64,000 nucleotides of DNA, taken from contig OY754974.1 in NCBI GenBank assembly GCA_963576475.1, forward strand, positions 6,435,274 to 6,499,273. Direction: 5' to 3'. Made by a program: the position numbers and the translations under genes. The notes below the pieces were generated by a model, which saw only the letters and a program-made list of their open reading frames with translations, ran no database searches and was not told where the DNA came from. Origin of the DNA: Molanna angustata (Eukaryota > Arthropoda > Insecta > Trichoptera > Molannidae). Of this stretch, positions 44,318 through 56,211 are shown in pieces. Every line of letters begins with the position of its first letter. Positions within the stretch are counted from its first letter, which is position 1.

Positions 44318-44790
44318 TAGTATTGTCTATGTATGTTGTATGCTGATGACTTGGAGCTTTATATTTGCACCAAAAGCATAGCAGTCTGCCTTCTGTTGCA
44401 ATCATACCTCGAATACCTTTGGAAATGATCTATAGAAAATAACCTTAACTTAACATTAACAAGGTGTTCTGTTATGGGTGTGGGTTAAGGTGTTCTATAT
44501 GCATGTTCCGAAACTCCAATGGTGTATAACTACGTTATGAATAGTTCAATGTAAATCCGGATTTACGAAAAAAAGAGTTTGGAGTTGTTTTTGATGCAAA
44601 CTTGACCCCTGCTCGACATAATATAAAATCAGTTATTACCAAACGCGTTCAACAGCTGGGCTTCACAATGCGCCTAGGAAAAATAATAGTAGGATTTCAA
44701 CAAGTTCGGAATTCCGGATGCTGCATCACATATTATTTGGTGCGATATTGTAAAGAGTTTGGTCTGATAGTCACCAACTTCCGTTAGGAG
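44318..44790 (+). pseudogene. Jockey-like LINE reverse-transcriptase core, degraded
   Basis: YVVYADDLELYICTKSIA contains the catalytic YADD box. LLQSYLEYLWK then NNLNLTLTRCSVMGVG follow in the expected order (palm and NxLxLNxxKC motif). Next comes KEFGVVFDANLTPARHNIKS with KRVQQLGFTMR, the 'KDLGVxFDxxLxFxxHI...RxLGFIxR' segment. Several frameshifts and stops break it. Non-functional. Confidence 0.8.
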
Positions 44791-45059
44791 CTGCACAAGA
44801 AGAAGAACAAAACAAACCATGTAGTTAGGTTCCTATCTTCATTATGTTACATTAAATGTTTCATTTGAGCAACATCTGGGTTGTTTATAATTATTTTTTG
44901 TCCAAAAATATCCGTTTAAATCGATTTATCCTCAGATATATGTAAATAATGTGTTCCCTTTTATTTCATCAATGACCAATATAAAAATAATTATATGGTG
45001 TATGTATCCATTATGTTACCATAAACAAAAGGAATACTCGAAATAATGACTCTCTGCCA

Positions 45060-45250
45060 CAGATTTCAGTTGAATTTCTCGAGATTCACATAAATATTAA
45101 CAAACCAATTTGGACCCAAGAATCCAAAGAATTGTTTAATTTGATTATAAAGGAATCTATAGTCCTTAAACACCATGCTGCATACCTTTAAGACAGCCAA
45201 TAATTATTTTGTTGTACTTAAACAAAACCAGGATAATCAAGGGATATAAA
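45060..45250 (+). pseudogene. LINE ORF2 linker-region fragment (tentative)
   Basis: NKPIWTQESKELFNLIIKES followed by IVLKHHAAYL resembles the 'kPWWxxExkxLIxxRkxxxxxY' linker between endonuclease and reverse transcriptase in Jockey-like LINEs. A stop follows. Confidence 0.4.
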
Positions 45251-45299
45251 TAAAATACATTGGTACAAGAACAAAAAGGTGACCATGTTGTGGTCATTC

Positions 45300-45375
45300 G
45301 TTAATGTCGAACGCCTTGGCATAGTGGTAGGTCATTTGAATTCTATCCTGGCATTCTGGGCTTCGTTTCCCAACT
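45300..45375 (+). repeat. tRNA-like SINE remnant
   Basis: CGCCTTGGCATAGTGGTAGG (A-box-like) and TGGGCTTCGTTTCCC (decayed B box) are 40 bp apart. Confidence 0.35.
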
Positions 45376-45956
45376 GTTTATGAAAAAATTATTTCTCATA
45401 CAAATATTTAAGATTTATGCTATAAAAGCGATCCATTTTTCTATATTTAGAAGCGGTTGCACTAAAACCAAAATAATAGTACCTACCGAATAAAAAAAAA
45501 TAATAAAATTGAAAAAACGGTTATAATGATTACACGTAGAATAGTTAAAGATTTTTTAAACGATAATATTCGGGAATCAGTAGGGTTGTTAGGTAGTATA
45601 GAGACCTCCTCAGAGCCTTAATCCTTTGATATGTTAAGTATCTGGATGGGTGAACTATTCCCTATTGAAAGCTTAATGATGTGTTTGTTGCATTTTATTT
45701 TGTTCTTTTAAATAATTTACAATTTACGCATTGATCTGCTAATTCTTTTGAGGAAGTGTATAATGGTAATAATATTAACTGAGTGTTATTATTTGTAGTG
45801 CTTAATTGTTATTAATATAATTAGTAAATCGGCCAGCGCCGTAAAAAATAATAATAATATTTAATATTCCTTAATTTTGTTTCCAATATAAAATATATAT
45901 ATTTTTTTATTCTACTCTGTATGTACCTACATTTTTTTTTTGCAATTACAATTTAT
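45376..45956. other. AT-rich DNA, nothing recognised
   Basis: No recognised feature. Confidence 0.35.
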
Positions 45957-46220
45957 ATGGGTTGATGACTGAGCGGTTAGCGCGCTGGGCTAGCAATCCA
46001 ATGGTCGCGAGTTCGAATCCTGCCTCGACCGATTTCGTTTATCTATAGCACAAGCATTAATGCTTATTCTAGGAAATGTAGGAAGATGTACATATATGTA
46101 CTTGCTTAATAAGGACATTTCAAAAAAATGTATAAACAATTATCGCTAAATTACTTATCTAATTTTACAAATTAACATTAAGGCAGGTTTTTTGCCATAA
46201 GTGAATACCTTCCAACCAAC
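45957..46220 (+). repeat. tRNA-derived SINE followed by antisense LINE tail
   Basis: ATGGGTTGATGACTGAGCGG, GTCGCGAGTTCGAATCCTGC, TATAGCACAAGCATTAATGC, GTAGGAAGATGTACATATAT to about 46125; then at 46192-46220 GCAGGTTTTTTGCCAT...CCTTCCAACCAAC, the antisense of the GGTTGGAAG tail. Same order as 24834-25076. Confidence 0.75.
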
Positions 46221-47085
46221 TCATGCAACGTGAAATGAACAGACTGATCAAACTCTTAATAACCCTCTCACACGAAAGTAGGCACATCAATGAGAAATTC
46301 GCCCAATTCGACATTTTGGATATTTTATACGTATTGGTATCGAATATTCATATTTTAACCTAAATTTACAAAAGAAAATTTATGTAGGTATTTACCTACG
46401 TATTTATAACCTATGTAACTAACCGTACATTTTTCCTTTTAAATAATGCGTACTTACATACTTATAATGTTCAAAAAAAATTTCATATGCAATTTTTATT
46501 AGTATTATTTAAGAAGTGTTTTAAGCAAAATATAATCAGTTTTAGTGAATATCAATGGGTGTTGCATTATAACAGAATAATCTTAAAATAGTTACAATTG
46601 CTTTTGACTATAGAATGTTCTGAATAGGTACCCAAAATGTGTACTATTGAATAAGCAGTGATTTGGCAAAAAATTATAGCTATTGTAATTGGATTCTTTT
46701 CAATAGAATCGTTGAAATTTCAGAATAGCACTCAATATCTCACAGGGAAATCGGAAATCGTAGAAAATTTGTATTTCTTGTGTCCTCAAATGGCACAAAT
46801 TGTCCTTGAATGGTCGTATTACCACCATCGCGTCGATCGGTTGCTCCTACGTATGAATTAAATAAATAAATAAATAAAAATAACAATTCATAGTGATTAG
46901 GTAGGTACCTATTTTGTAGAAACCTATCATTTTATATTTTAAGCTTACCTGATTGGCATTTTAGAGTACCTACATACCTACCTATTTGCATAATAGCCAT
47001 AGGTTTTTAATTATAACCCACGGTGTTTGGTAAAAGACCGCCGCTGACCAATTTGTATCATAGGTACATACATACTAATATTATA
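46221..47085. other. AT-rich DNA with (AAAT)n tract
   Basis: AATAAATAAATAAATAAA at 46859-46877 may mark an unrecognised retrotransposon 3' end; the preceding 67-codon frame has no known domain. Confidence 0.35.
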
Positions 47086-47232
47086 TAGACTGAATAATCT
47101 ATATCCAATATACCTACCTATGTTAAGTAGGTTGATAGACTGGATGATCTTTATTCAATGTATGTACGTTAGGTATATAGTCTCAATGATCTATATGTAT
47201 GTTAGTTATAAAGACTGTATGATCTTCATACA
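47086..47232. repeat. degenerate tandem repeat
   Basis: TATAGACTGAATAATCTATA, GATAGACTGGATGATCTTTA, ATAGTCTCAATGATCTATAT and AAAGACTGTATGATCTTCAT recur at irregular 30-50-bp spacing. Confidence 0.55.
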
Positions 47233-47489
47233 ATAGCAAGTAGGTAAATTAGTGGTAAATTCAAATAATATGATTTAATCAGCCTTCCAACAGGCAATAA
47301 TTCTTTTTAGCCTAGAGAAGCAAGAGTTCCACTTCAAATCTATGGCACAAGTAGTTGAAATGAGATCGCTATGAAGAATTTGTAATAGGACGATCTGACA
47401 GGGAAACGAATTGGAACATTACCTACTTAACAGAATTACTTAAGAGTCTACAGTAGGTACATATATATTAAAAAAAAAAAAAAAATATT

Positions 47490-47720
47490 TTTTATTTTAT
47501 TTATTTTGGATATCCAACAGTACAGTAGAGCATAATGATATTAAAAACAATGAAAAAAAAACAAGTAAATGTAGACTACGGTACATAGTAATAGGACATC
47601 ATATCAAGTAATTTTAAAAGCTTAACATACAATTTACGAAAAATGAGAAAAAACAAAATTATAGGAACACACCTGAAACATACAAGGAATAGTACAGAGA
47701 GGATTATATTCTAGAATCAT
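47490..47720 (-). repeat. probable antisense retrotransposon 3' end
   Basis: TTTTATTTTATTTATTTTGG followed by ATCCAACAGTACAGTAGAGC has the antisense-tail layout seen at 34218 and 57395. No coding part. Confidence 0.4.
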
Positions 47721-48364
47721 AACATGGGATTCTAACTTACTTAAGGATCAACGAAGAAGGTGTTGCAACCATTATGGTGACACATACATATATTATCCTC
47801 AGTATCCTCATAAGATACGTGTTATTATACGTCTCGAAATATATTATTAGAATAGTTTGTATTTACATCTTGATTCTATTGGATGTGTTTTTTGAAATTT
47901 GATTTTGTTTATTACTTTTCTTGTAAAATTAGCTTTAGTAATACTCTTTTTTTTTTTTTTTTATTGTAAACAAATAAAAAACTACAAGGCCGATAAAAAA
48001 AGATTTTTACTTTAATAAAAAGAGAATATAAAAATCTACCGGCTAAGTTTTTTTACTATTTTATAGTTTAATAACTATTCTTGCTATTTAAAAATAACCT
48101 CTAAATTTTACCTCTGCATCATGAAAAAATATTGCATATCACAGATTAGGTGATATATAATATTTTTTCGTATTTCATACATAAGAAGGTAATTTAGTGT
48201 GCATATTTGTATACATCCGTATTCCCAGTATATACCAAGGCCTTTTAAAATAATTTCGCAGTCTCATACCCCACTCCATAGATAACGTTTTAGAACTTAT
48301 AGCTCTTTTCGTTCCAGGAACGGCTGCTAGTCGAACAGACCAAGAAACCACAATCGAGAACACA
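47721..48364. other. unassigned DNA
   Basis: A 17-T run at about 47946. A 62-codon minus frame (48175-48363) shows no domain. Confidence 0.35.
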
Positions 48365-48560
48365 TGGAAAGATCGTTGTTTAAAGTAAGATGTCTAAAAG
48401 AGAATTGTTCGGCTACTTGAGGATAATGAATTAAAGCCGCCTGAAAAAAATATACAAAGCTGAGAGTAGCTGAACAAGAGGTAGGGTTCGCCCAAGAAAA
48501 GGATGGCAAGACCAAAAGAAAGAGAGAAATAAAAAAAATATTTTTCAACCGAAATGTTGA
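48365..48560 (+). pseudogene. RTE-type LINE 3' end (GRGRPRKGW family), diverged
   Basis: LFGYLRIMN, KKIYKAESS and TRGRVRPRKGWQDQ can be followed with frameshifts, matching the same segment of 35011-35378. Confidence 0.55.
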
Positions 48561-48912
48561 TAATTTAAATATGGCAAATATTCAATTGATGAAAAGGGAC
48601 TATTAAATTTGTAAGTACATTAAACACTCACCCGATTTAATCTAGAATACCATTTTCTTGCGCTTGATAAATAAACAAGAATTGTGTGTTTTTGCTCAGA
48701 GAAATTCGTTGACATTAAACGATAATAATTTTCACACACACACACAGACATAAAAAACCACAATTTATTATCTTCAGCAGAAATAATTATCACGCCTAAA
48801 GGAACGGATATCGCTTAACCATTATAGAAATGAACTTATACAAGTTGATAACACATTCATACCCACAAAATCTAATAACAGGGCTGGCATAAATAAAAAA
48901 AAAATATTATTA

Positions 48913-49940
48913 CTAGTTGTATGTAACACATGAGATCCAACTGTCGATAGTGATAGTATGTACAGTTGAAGAATAAGTACCAAACTATAAACCCATAAAT
49001 ACAAATTATTTAATATTTTAAGATATATGGTTTTCTATACAACACATGTACCTAGGTATGTATGTCAAGATAGGATAGTATGGAGATCAGTCCTTTGATC
49101 CTACCCAGAATGTGAAAACAGCATGATGGTATGTATGTATGTTTGGAGATAAGTATCAAATTATTAAGTCTTCTTAGATATTGTGAGTAGGATACTTCCA
49201 TACAAATTGTATGAAGCAATGTCGTCACTAAATTAAATTTTTATAAAAATTGTTAAAAAAAATTTGAGATGTGCTAATACAATGTTAACATTTTTTATAT
49301 AAAATTAAATTTTCTAGTTGGGGTCTTTCGGCTTTTTTCGATATTTAAAAAAAAAATTGGAAATATAGGCAGTTAAACTCATAAATTTATCATAAAGAAA
49401 ATATTTTTCTTAATAAAAAATGTTTGAGAAACCCTAGAATTTAAAAAAAAAAACTAATTTGAGATTTTGTATTTGTCTATGTTTATACCAATTTTCAGCG
49501 TTCTAGCTTTTACGGTTTCTGAGATATATGGAAAAATAAATCAAAATTTCAATAGTTGATAACCCCTGACTGAAACACAAATACACAATTCTGAGTAAAA
49601 AAGTTTTGTAGGCCTATAACTGTTTATATATTCTAAAAATTTGGGCTCTGTGAATTGAGCGGATCAAAAGTTATAAGGGGGGGGGACACACAGACACACA
49701 GACAGACACACACACATACACACACACACACACACACAAAAAACTCACATAAAATGTTCTACTCCGAATTCTGAGTAAATCCATGTATGGGAACATATAT
49801 GCTGCGAGGCCTCTAGTTGGTGTTATTAGCTTGCAAACAGTCCACTACACCATACAAAATTTTCCTTCGTACACGCATCTTGGCTTAATAATGTCGATTC
49901 ATTAAGAGAATTGAATTCTCATGAACGAATCGACAGTTGG
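48913..49940 (-). mobile_element. HINE copy 8, full length, minus strand
   Basis: 1028 bp. 3' end CTAG at 48913-48916, hairpin and ATCGACAGTTGG; microsatellite (CA on plus) at 49683-49738; 5' CCAACTGTCGATTCG at 49940. AGAGAATT/AATTCTC forms the inner 5' fold. Flanked by T on the element strand at both ends. Confidence 0.92.
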
Positions 49941-50109
49941 ATGAAATAAACAATTAAAGATTATTAAGTAGCACCCCAATCAGGTTCTTATAGTATTGTC
50001 AGAAAATTATGTACCTACATAAAAGCATTTGATACACAAGACAAAATCAAATATAAAATGTGACAATGGATAGATTGAAATTTGAAATAAAATGTTGCTA
50101 AAAACTACC

Positions 50110-50460
50110 ATATTTTGATAAGGTTAGTCCTGATATTACGTCATCTATCTCATTAAACATCTTTAAGAAAAGGCTAAAGCAAAAATATTTATCTGACAAC
50201 ATCTGATTACATTTTCCTCTTCTCTTCCTTTCCTTATCCTTTAGTTTTCCAATCATTGCTATGAATTGTTCTTATATGGTATATTCTTTGTTTCTTTACT
50301 TTTCTTCTGCTATGTTTATTTATTTTGTAATGTGATTAACTTATTGCCATAGTACACATTGTTTTGTATATTTAATATTTACTCTGGTTGGTTGGAAGAA
50401 ATTGCCTAAGGCAATAAGCCCGCCAGTGTACAAGAAGAATCAAATAAATAAATAAATAAA
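50110..50460 (+). pseudogene. LINE ORF2 C-terminus with hairpin 3' tail
   Basis: FDKVSPDITSSISLNIFKKR then LKQKYLSDNI and TGA (50204-50206). The 3' UTR carries GGTTGGAAGAAATTGCCTAA-GGCAATAAGCCCGCC at 50391-50424 and ends (AATA)n. The hairpin is ATTGCC-taa-GGCAAT. This is a 5'-truncated CR1/Jockey-like copy. Confidence 0.75.
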
Positions 50461-51069
50461 TTCATTATGTACTTTTTACATTTTTTACATACCTAGTTGT
50501 AAGTATCCACCGGTATCCAGGTAGTAGGTACCTAATAGTGAATTTATTAAAACTTATAACTCGTTTTAATCTAAGTAAAAGATTAAGTTTAAGTACTTTG
50601 GGTTTTATATTTTTCTTGGTATTACCCATTCCTCCCCTATTATTCGTATCCTCGTTTTGAATCTATATAATATATATTGTCTTCTCCACCCTTGTTCAAA
50701 ATTATGACGACGCCCGCTTTTGAGCGATACGAACCAAAATAAATATCGAAAAATTATGTATATTTTTTTCATCATAATTATATGTGATCACAAAGTAACC
50801 ATTACAAACGTTGGAATTACGTCTACACATATGTCAAAGCCTAATATCCTTGCAGTAGACAAACACGGGCCAAGATGGACATTGAAATATTACTATGTAT
50901 AAATTGTGAAATAATAATTGTACCTACTTTCGACTTGTAGAAATATATTTCGTTCGCCAAATATATGTACGAGATCGTCGTTACATATTCACATATCGTC
51001 GTTACTTTATAAGACTATTTATAATCCCTATTCACCGCGATATTTAAAAAAAAACGTCATTTTCTTGTA
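50461..51069. other. unassigned DNA
   Basis: No recognised gene; the 60-codon frame at 50720-50902 has no known domain. Confidence 0.35.
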
Positions 51070-51540
51070 AAGTCACGGCCTACCCCTTCGATCTGCTGAA
51101 CGTACTACACTAGCTATCCCCATTCACAATACAGAATTTTTCAGCTCTTCTTTTCAAGTACAGTCAGCTAGACTATGGAACGGCCTAAGTGATGAAGTAA
51201 CGTCATCTCAATCCATTCAAATATTTAAAGGTAAACTAAAAAAACTTTATTTGTCAAATAGTTCCTGAATTCCTTCTATATCCTTCCATAACCTCCTTAT
51301 CCTCGTTGTTATGATCAGTGTTATTTTTAATATTCATTTTTTAACTCTCTTTTCTTTTTCTTGTCTTTGTATTTTTTTTTACTCCCCCATTTTATTTTTG
51401 TATCAATTTATTTCTCACTTAATAAGTATTGTACCAATTTAACTTAGAGACTTCACGTTGCTCGTTTTGGTTGGAAGAAATTGCCTTATAGCTATAAACC
51501 TGCCTGTGTACACATGTACATAAATTATATAAATAAATAC
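51070..51540 (+). pseudogene. LINE ORF2 C-terminus with hairpin 3' tail
   Basis: An open segment of 66 codons, HGLPLRSAERTTLAIPIHNT then FSSSFQVQSARLWNGLSDEV and FKGKLKKLYLSNSS, ends in TGA (51266-51268). 'R...f..s....a.rlWNxLp..v...sl..FKxxlkkly' is the usual end of a CR1-like LINE. The 3' UTR has GGTTGGAAGAAATTGCCTTA (51469-51488) and GCTATAAACCTGCC. Same family as 50110. Confidence 0.75.
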
Positions 51541-51544
51541 TTTA

Positions 51545-51845
51545 TATAAATTATGAAAGATAGTCGGACACGTGCAGGTACACGAAGGTTGGAGAATACG
51601 ACACAACGACGAAATCTACAATATTATAAAGGTCCGACATTATAAAGGTGATAAAAATAGGAAGGCTGCGATGGGTAGGGCACGTGGAAAGAATGTGCGA
51701 CAAGAGTGCCAAAGAGGATCCTGCACACAAAGCCCCAAGGTAATTGCAGCGGGATGTGTGTACATGCTAGGATAGATGGAGGCGTCGAGGAATGATGGAG
51801 GAAGCCAAGATTACCAACGGGCTGAGGAGCCTAAGATGATGATTT
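51545..51845 (+). pseudogene. LINE C-terminal fragment, (GAT)n-tail family
   Basis: GWRIRHNDEIYNIIKVRHY, then KIGRLRWVGHVERMCDKSAK in a shifted frame, RMMEEAKITNGL and stop, then GATGATGATT. The PEGRRxVGRPxxRW section is deleted or scrambled. Non-functional. Confidence 0.7.
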
Positions 51846-52226
51846 TAAACAGTGGGCATTACATCTGACCCCGAATATCGCCACATAAACGAGATCTTAA
51901 GGACGTTGACAAATTTCGTAGTTAACAAGCGTATAAAAAAATTAATGAAGTAAAAGCTAATAACAAAGATGAGCAAAAGACGTAGGGATAAGGTATCAAA
52001 AGGGCCAACCAAAAATGGACTGGAAATAAGCAAAAAAGACAAAAGTGTGAGCATACCACGAATCAGAGTTAATAGCAGTTCACCAAGACGAAAAGGCAAA
52101 CAGTTTTTTTAGTTTTTATCAAGGAAACATACAGTTGTGTTAATATATTATAAAGGTAAAAAAAACTCAAATAAATCGTTAAAAATAAGTTACGTAATAA
52201 AACGAGTGGGTTGTGGCCAACGCTAA
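51846..52226. other. unassigned DNA
   Basis: No recognised feature. Confidence 0.35.
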
Positions 52227-52754
52227 ACTCCTCACTAACAAGTCACTATAGAGTATTCAAAGTTTCTATAGAAAGTTTTCGGCAATTTTATGAAATTAGT
52301 GAGTTTAATTCTTTTATTATTTAAATATATTATTATGAAAAATTGATATTTATTAATGACATTTTATTTAAGTGATGTGCCCTTTTAGCAATTTGAAAAT
52401 AAAAATAACAAATTTCGAGTTTCCTGAGCATGGGAGTCACTTTGAAATATTTGACAGTTAAAAAAATGAGAACCACTATTCAGATATCCTTCAAAATCTA
52501 ATGAGGTCTATGCGAGTTTTTGATATACAAATTTGCAAAATTTGAAAATAATCGAATGAGCACTTTAGTCTATAATCGATAATCTAGAATAAACACGCCG
52601 TACGTAGCATATTATAGTACACAGCACACACACACAGATACATTGTGATGAAACTTTCAGAATGCAATCCCAGCATGATACTAGTTGATAATCTGCAATA
52701 AAAAATTACTTTAAAAATTGCGAATTCATAAATCCCCTTGGGGTAGTGAGGAGT
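52227..52754. mobile_element. 528-bp non-autonomous TIR element
   Basis: Ends ACTCCTCACTAACA and TAGTGAGGAGT are inverted. The body (TCACTTTGAAATATTTGACA, ACAGATACATTGTGATGAAA, CAGCATGATACTAGTTGATA) recurs at 60160-60678. No transposase. The 88-codon minus frame 52584-52850 overlaps the end and is probably incidental. Confidence 0.8.
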
Positions 52755-53020
52755 AAAAACAATGTTAAGTTCAACCCCTTCTTCATAAGGATTCATATTT
52801 TTTTCGTGCAACTCTCCAATAATATCTAAAAATTTAAGTCCTGGCAGCACCGTCTACCGTGGTTGACATTTGTCATTTGACAGATATTATACGCGTTCGT
52901 TCTGTCATTTGATAAAACATTTAAATAATTAATCAGCATAATATTATATTATAACTTTTTATTTTATGTAGCTTCACGGGCAACTAACAGGTACAATGTC
53001 AAATAATTATTTAACATGCA
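52755..53020. other. unassigned DNA
   Basis: TTTGTCATTTGACAG and TGTCATTTGATA words occur near 52868-52915; nothing else recognised. Confidence 0.3.
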
Positions 53021-53188
53021 CCAATAACAAGCTGCCACATTCTGGAGACTTACGATCTGCTTATGGTATTAATCGTCTCACAGAGCCAGACTTAAAACAC
53101 AATTAAAAACTGTATCTCCACCGGGAATCGAATCTGGGACCCTTGGATCAGTAGTCAGATACCTAACCTACTGAGCCACGAAGGCCGA
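53021..53188 (-). repeat. tRNA-derived SINE (GGCTCAGTTGG family)
   Basis: The minus strand reads TTCGTGGCTCAGTAGGTTAG, CAGATTCGATTCCCGGTGG, CTGTGAGACGATTAAT and ends GTGGCAGCTTGTTATTGG. Third copy in the window. Confidence 0.85.
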
Positions 53189-54171
53189 AGATAGAAATGA
53201 TGCGACTATTTTAATTTTATGTTTCCCCCAGAGACAATCCAACTAGCAAACAAGTCGTATAAATAAGAGTTATACCTATGACTTTTAGTCGTATAGGAGT
53301 TTTATAGTGGTTATTAACTAACTCTGTTAGTCGTATAGACGTTGTACATCTGACGGTTAAGTCCTCTAACTAAATAGTCTAATTGCAACGTCCAATAAAC
53401 GTTTTTGCAACGTAATTATACAAGGATCACATAATGGTCTTAATCGAAACGTTAACTTAACAAATCTGTAAGTCGTAAAAACATTTCAGTTGTATAAAGA
53501 TTTTTAAAAAGACAATATCATCATAAAAAGGGTATTATTATAACATCTAAACAACTTATTGGCCTATAAACGTTTTAGAAAAAACTTTAATAGACGATTG
53601 TATAGTGGTATTATGGATGACTTCAATACGACATAAAATTATTAGTGTGACGTTTATATACCTATTATTCAACAGTTGGTTTTATAAATGAAAAACAAAA
53701 ACTTTTATAAAACATAATATGTAGTTGTCGATGAACCTGTTATATTCCTTTTATATGACAATATGTTTTATAGATGTTAAGTACAGACTTTTATAAAACA
53801 AAATTAAACATTTTGTTTTACATTTGGGAGAAATTAAGAGAACATAAAACACCGAATCTAGTAATTGAATATAATATGATTTATTAAAACACCCTAATAC
53901 ATGATGAAGTTACATGTTAGTTAAGATAAATATCACGTGCGTTAAAAAAGTTTTATACGTGAATTAAATCAACGGAAACCTAATGTTTATTGATATTTTT
54001 CTGCATTTTGAACAAACTTGACTTGAAAAAACTATCTCCAACATTGATAAACTGCAGCGTAATAAATATAATATTAAAATAAAATTATACACTTCGCTGT
54101 TTGTGAGTCAATAAAAATGATTACAAACACTATTCTTTTTGGCATCAAATTAAAAACATATATTTATGTAT
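53189..54171. other. unassigned; recurring AGTCGTATA words
   Basis: AAGTCGTATAAATAAGAGTT, TAGTCGTATAGGAGTTTTAT, TAGTCGTATAGACGTTG and TAAGTCGTAAAAACATTT suggest a very old degenerate repeat between 53240 and 53500. No gene recognised. Confidence 0.35.
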
Positions 54172-54595
54172 ATTTTTTATAATAATTTGTGTGTTTTTTA
54201 CTGACTTTATTTCCCATTTTTCTTAAATATTGAAAAACGCAGAAAAACCAACTAGATAATTTAATTTTCTATAAAAACATATACACTATCGCAGTGCATC
54301 TTGAACTTTTCTTACGGGGAATCTCAGTAGTTTGATACTTAATCTCCATACATACATACCATCAAGCTGTTTACATATTCGAGAGAGGAAAAAGTACCTA
54401 CTGACCTTCACACAAGTCTTGCCTGACATACATTTTTTATATAAAAAACAAAATATCTTAAAAATATTCAATAATTTAGATGCTAGGGTTCATAGTTTGG
54501 TACGTTTATTTATTTTTATTTATAAAATACATGGATTTTTACGTATTCTTTTACTATACACATACTATCAACAGTTGGATGTAATGTGTTACATG

Positions 54596-55729
54596 TAGGG
54601 AATGCAATCCCAAACGGGATCCCGAAATACCGAGATCCCGCAGACATTTTGCGGGACTAATCTCGGTCGAAAATTTTGCGGGATCCCGCTGGACTGGCGG
54701 GATTACAGAGAAGCGTAATTCATACGTGTTACTCTTTGTTGATTTGTTGAGGAAACGGATTTCAGAGCGGCGAACTAACTTGACAGCGGTTTTATTATAT
54801 ACTTACATGATCCATATAAGTACGAAGAAGACAGTAGTCAATTTATTAATGTTGATGACACATTTAGTCTACCTTCAAAAAGTTTAATATGCAAGACAAT
54901 CAAAACTATAGTCGAAAGGCTAGAGTACACGGACATGGGTAACAACGCAGAAGCCACTGCTCCTGCTGACGCTGATGAACCTTAGGATGACGACACTCCT
55001 CTCGCAAATCAGGAGACATACGCAGCAGCAGCAGCACCAATGTCACTTCAAGACGAACTCAAACTTACTTTGATTAGTATGAAGAGTTCGAGATCAACAG
55101 CCCAACAACCTAGATCTGGCAATATGAGCAACATTGAGGTTTTGATAAAGAAGGAAATGAATTATTTCGAGTCCGGTGGAAAGGCACATACCTTCAATTC
55201 ACTTACAATGCGCAAATGACTATTGTGCCAACCAGCGTGGAATCTGAACGAGCTTTTTCAGCCACTGGCTACCTTGTGTCCAATATCAGAAGCCGTTTAT
55301 CAGACGACACAATACTTTAACTTTTTTACGAAGCTATTTCCAAAATAATGTTTAAACTTATGATGCTTATTGTACAAAAATATTGTTTATCGTGTGAACG
55401 TTATTATTTAAATTTAATTTGTAATATAAATTTATGTCTCATTTTATTCTTTGCCAATTTATGACAAACTTTACCGATGTCTAACTAAAGGTAAGTTTGT
55501 TAATAAACCATTTAAAATGTCCCAAAGAACGTGTTTGATTAGGTATAAATTTAAAACTCTAAAAACAAGGTTGGTAGATCGAGGTATTAATTAGGTCTTT
55601 ATTATACGATTGATAAGATATCTAAGTCCACCCTGCTGGATCCCGCAAATACCTGGATCCAGCGGTACTAAGATTGTTCAGTCCCGCAAATACCTGGATT
55701 GACATCGTCCTGCGGGATTGCATTCCCTA
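54596..55729 (+). mobile_element. hAT transposon remnant, 1134 bp
   Basis: Perfect 16-bp terminal inverted repeats TAGGGAATGCAATCCC / GGGATTGCATTCCCTA. The 8-bp target duplication GTTACATG lies at 54588-54595 and 55730-55737, the size expected of the hAT superfamily. Several GCGGGATCCCG / GGATCCCGC motifs lie within 150 bp of both ends, probably transposase binding sites. It carries a degraded transposase piece. Confidence 0.96.
54819..55320 (+). pseudogene. hAT transposase remnant (C-terminal dimerisation domain)
   Basis: The final 33 codons (55222-55320) read IVPTSVESERAFSATGYLVS followed by NIRSRLSDDTIL and TAA. This is the hATC domain signature (P-T-S-xx-S-E-R-x-F-S and RxRLxxxxxxxL). 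Upstream coding-like text includes YEEDSSQFINVDDTFSLPSK and MSLQDELKLTLISMKSSRST, with a stop at about 54984 and a frameshift near 55205. Full hAT transposases are about 600-700 residues, so most of the BED finger and RNase-H core is gone. The element must have moved with a transposase supplied from elsewhere. Confidence 0.9.
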
Positions 55730-55744
55730 GTTACATGCAACTAA

Positions 55745-56211
55745 TTATACTATGAATTTCAACCCTGCCAAAACAATCAACAATGGCGCTCGATCGCAGT
55801 TGTTTAAAAAACCTTTACTTGACTAACAGTCGTTCAATGACTTGTACTACATACAATGGCTGGTTCAATGACTTGTACTATAAATTATTATATTGTACTA
55901 TTTTTCAAAAATAATGTTTTTCTATTAAATCAGTTTTTTGTTCACATAATTTCATATTTTATTCTAAATTCAATACTTAAACCATAACTTAAACTTTAGA
56001 TTTATTGGCAGGTACTTATTATTTGAAAATCAGTAATTTATCATTCTTCAACACTTAGGTGGGCTATTTCAATTATTTCTAAATAAATATTTGGTTTGTT
56101 AAATATGTTAGTTCAATTAATTCAAAATTTGGTTTATATTTTTTTTGTTTGACCATATAGAATGAACTTAAGATGAACGGTTAACAAATAAAAATTTGTA
56201 CCTATATAATA
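55745..56211. other. unassigned DNA
   Basis: GGTTCAATGACTTGTACTA(T/C)A repeats within 55830-55885; nothing else recognised. Confidence 0.35.

Larger units (their letters stand above)
54172..55744 (+). mobile_element. HINE copy 9, 3' part only, split by a hAT element
   Basis: The HINE 3' half (ACCAACTAGATAATTTAATT ... CAACAGTTGGATGTAATGT) runs to 54595, and its last bases GTTACATGCAACTAA resume at 55730-55744. The hAT element at 54596-55729 sits inside the terminal hairpin. The end is CTAA instead of CTAG. The 5' half is missing. Confidence 0.88.
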
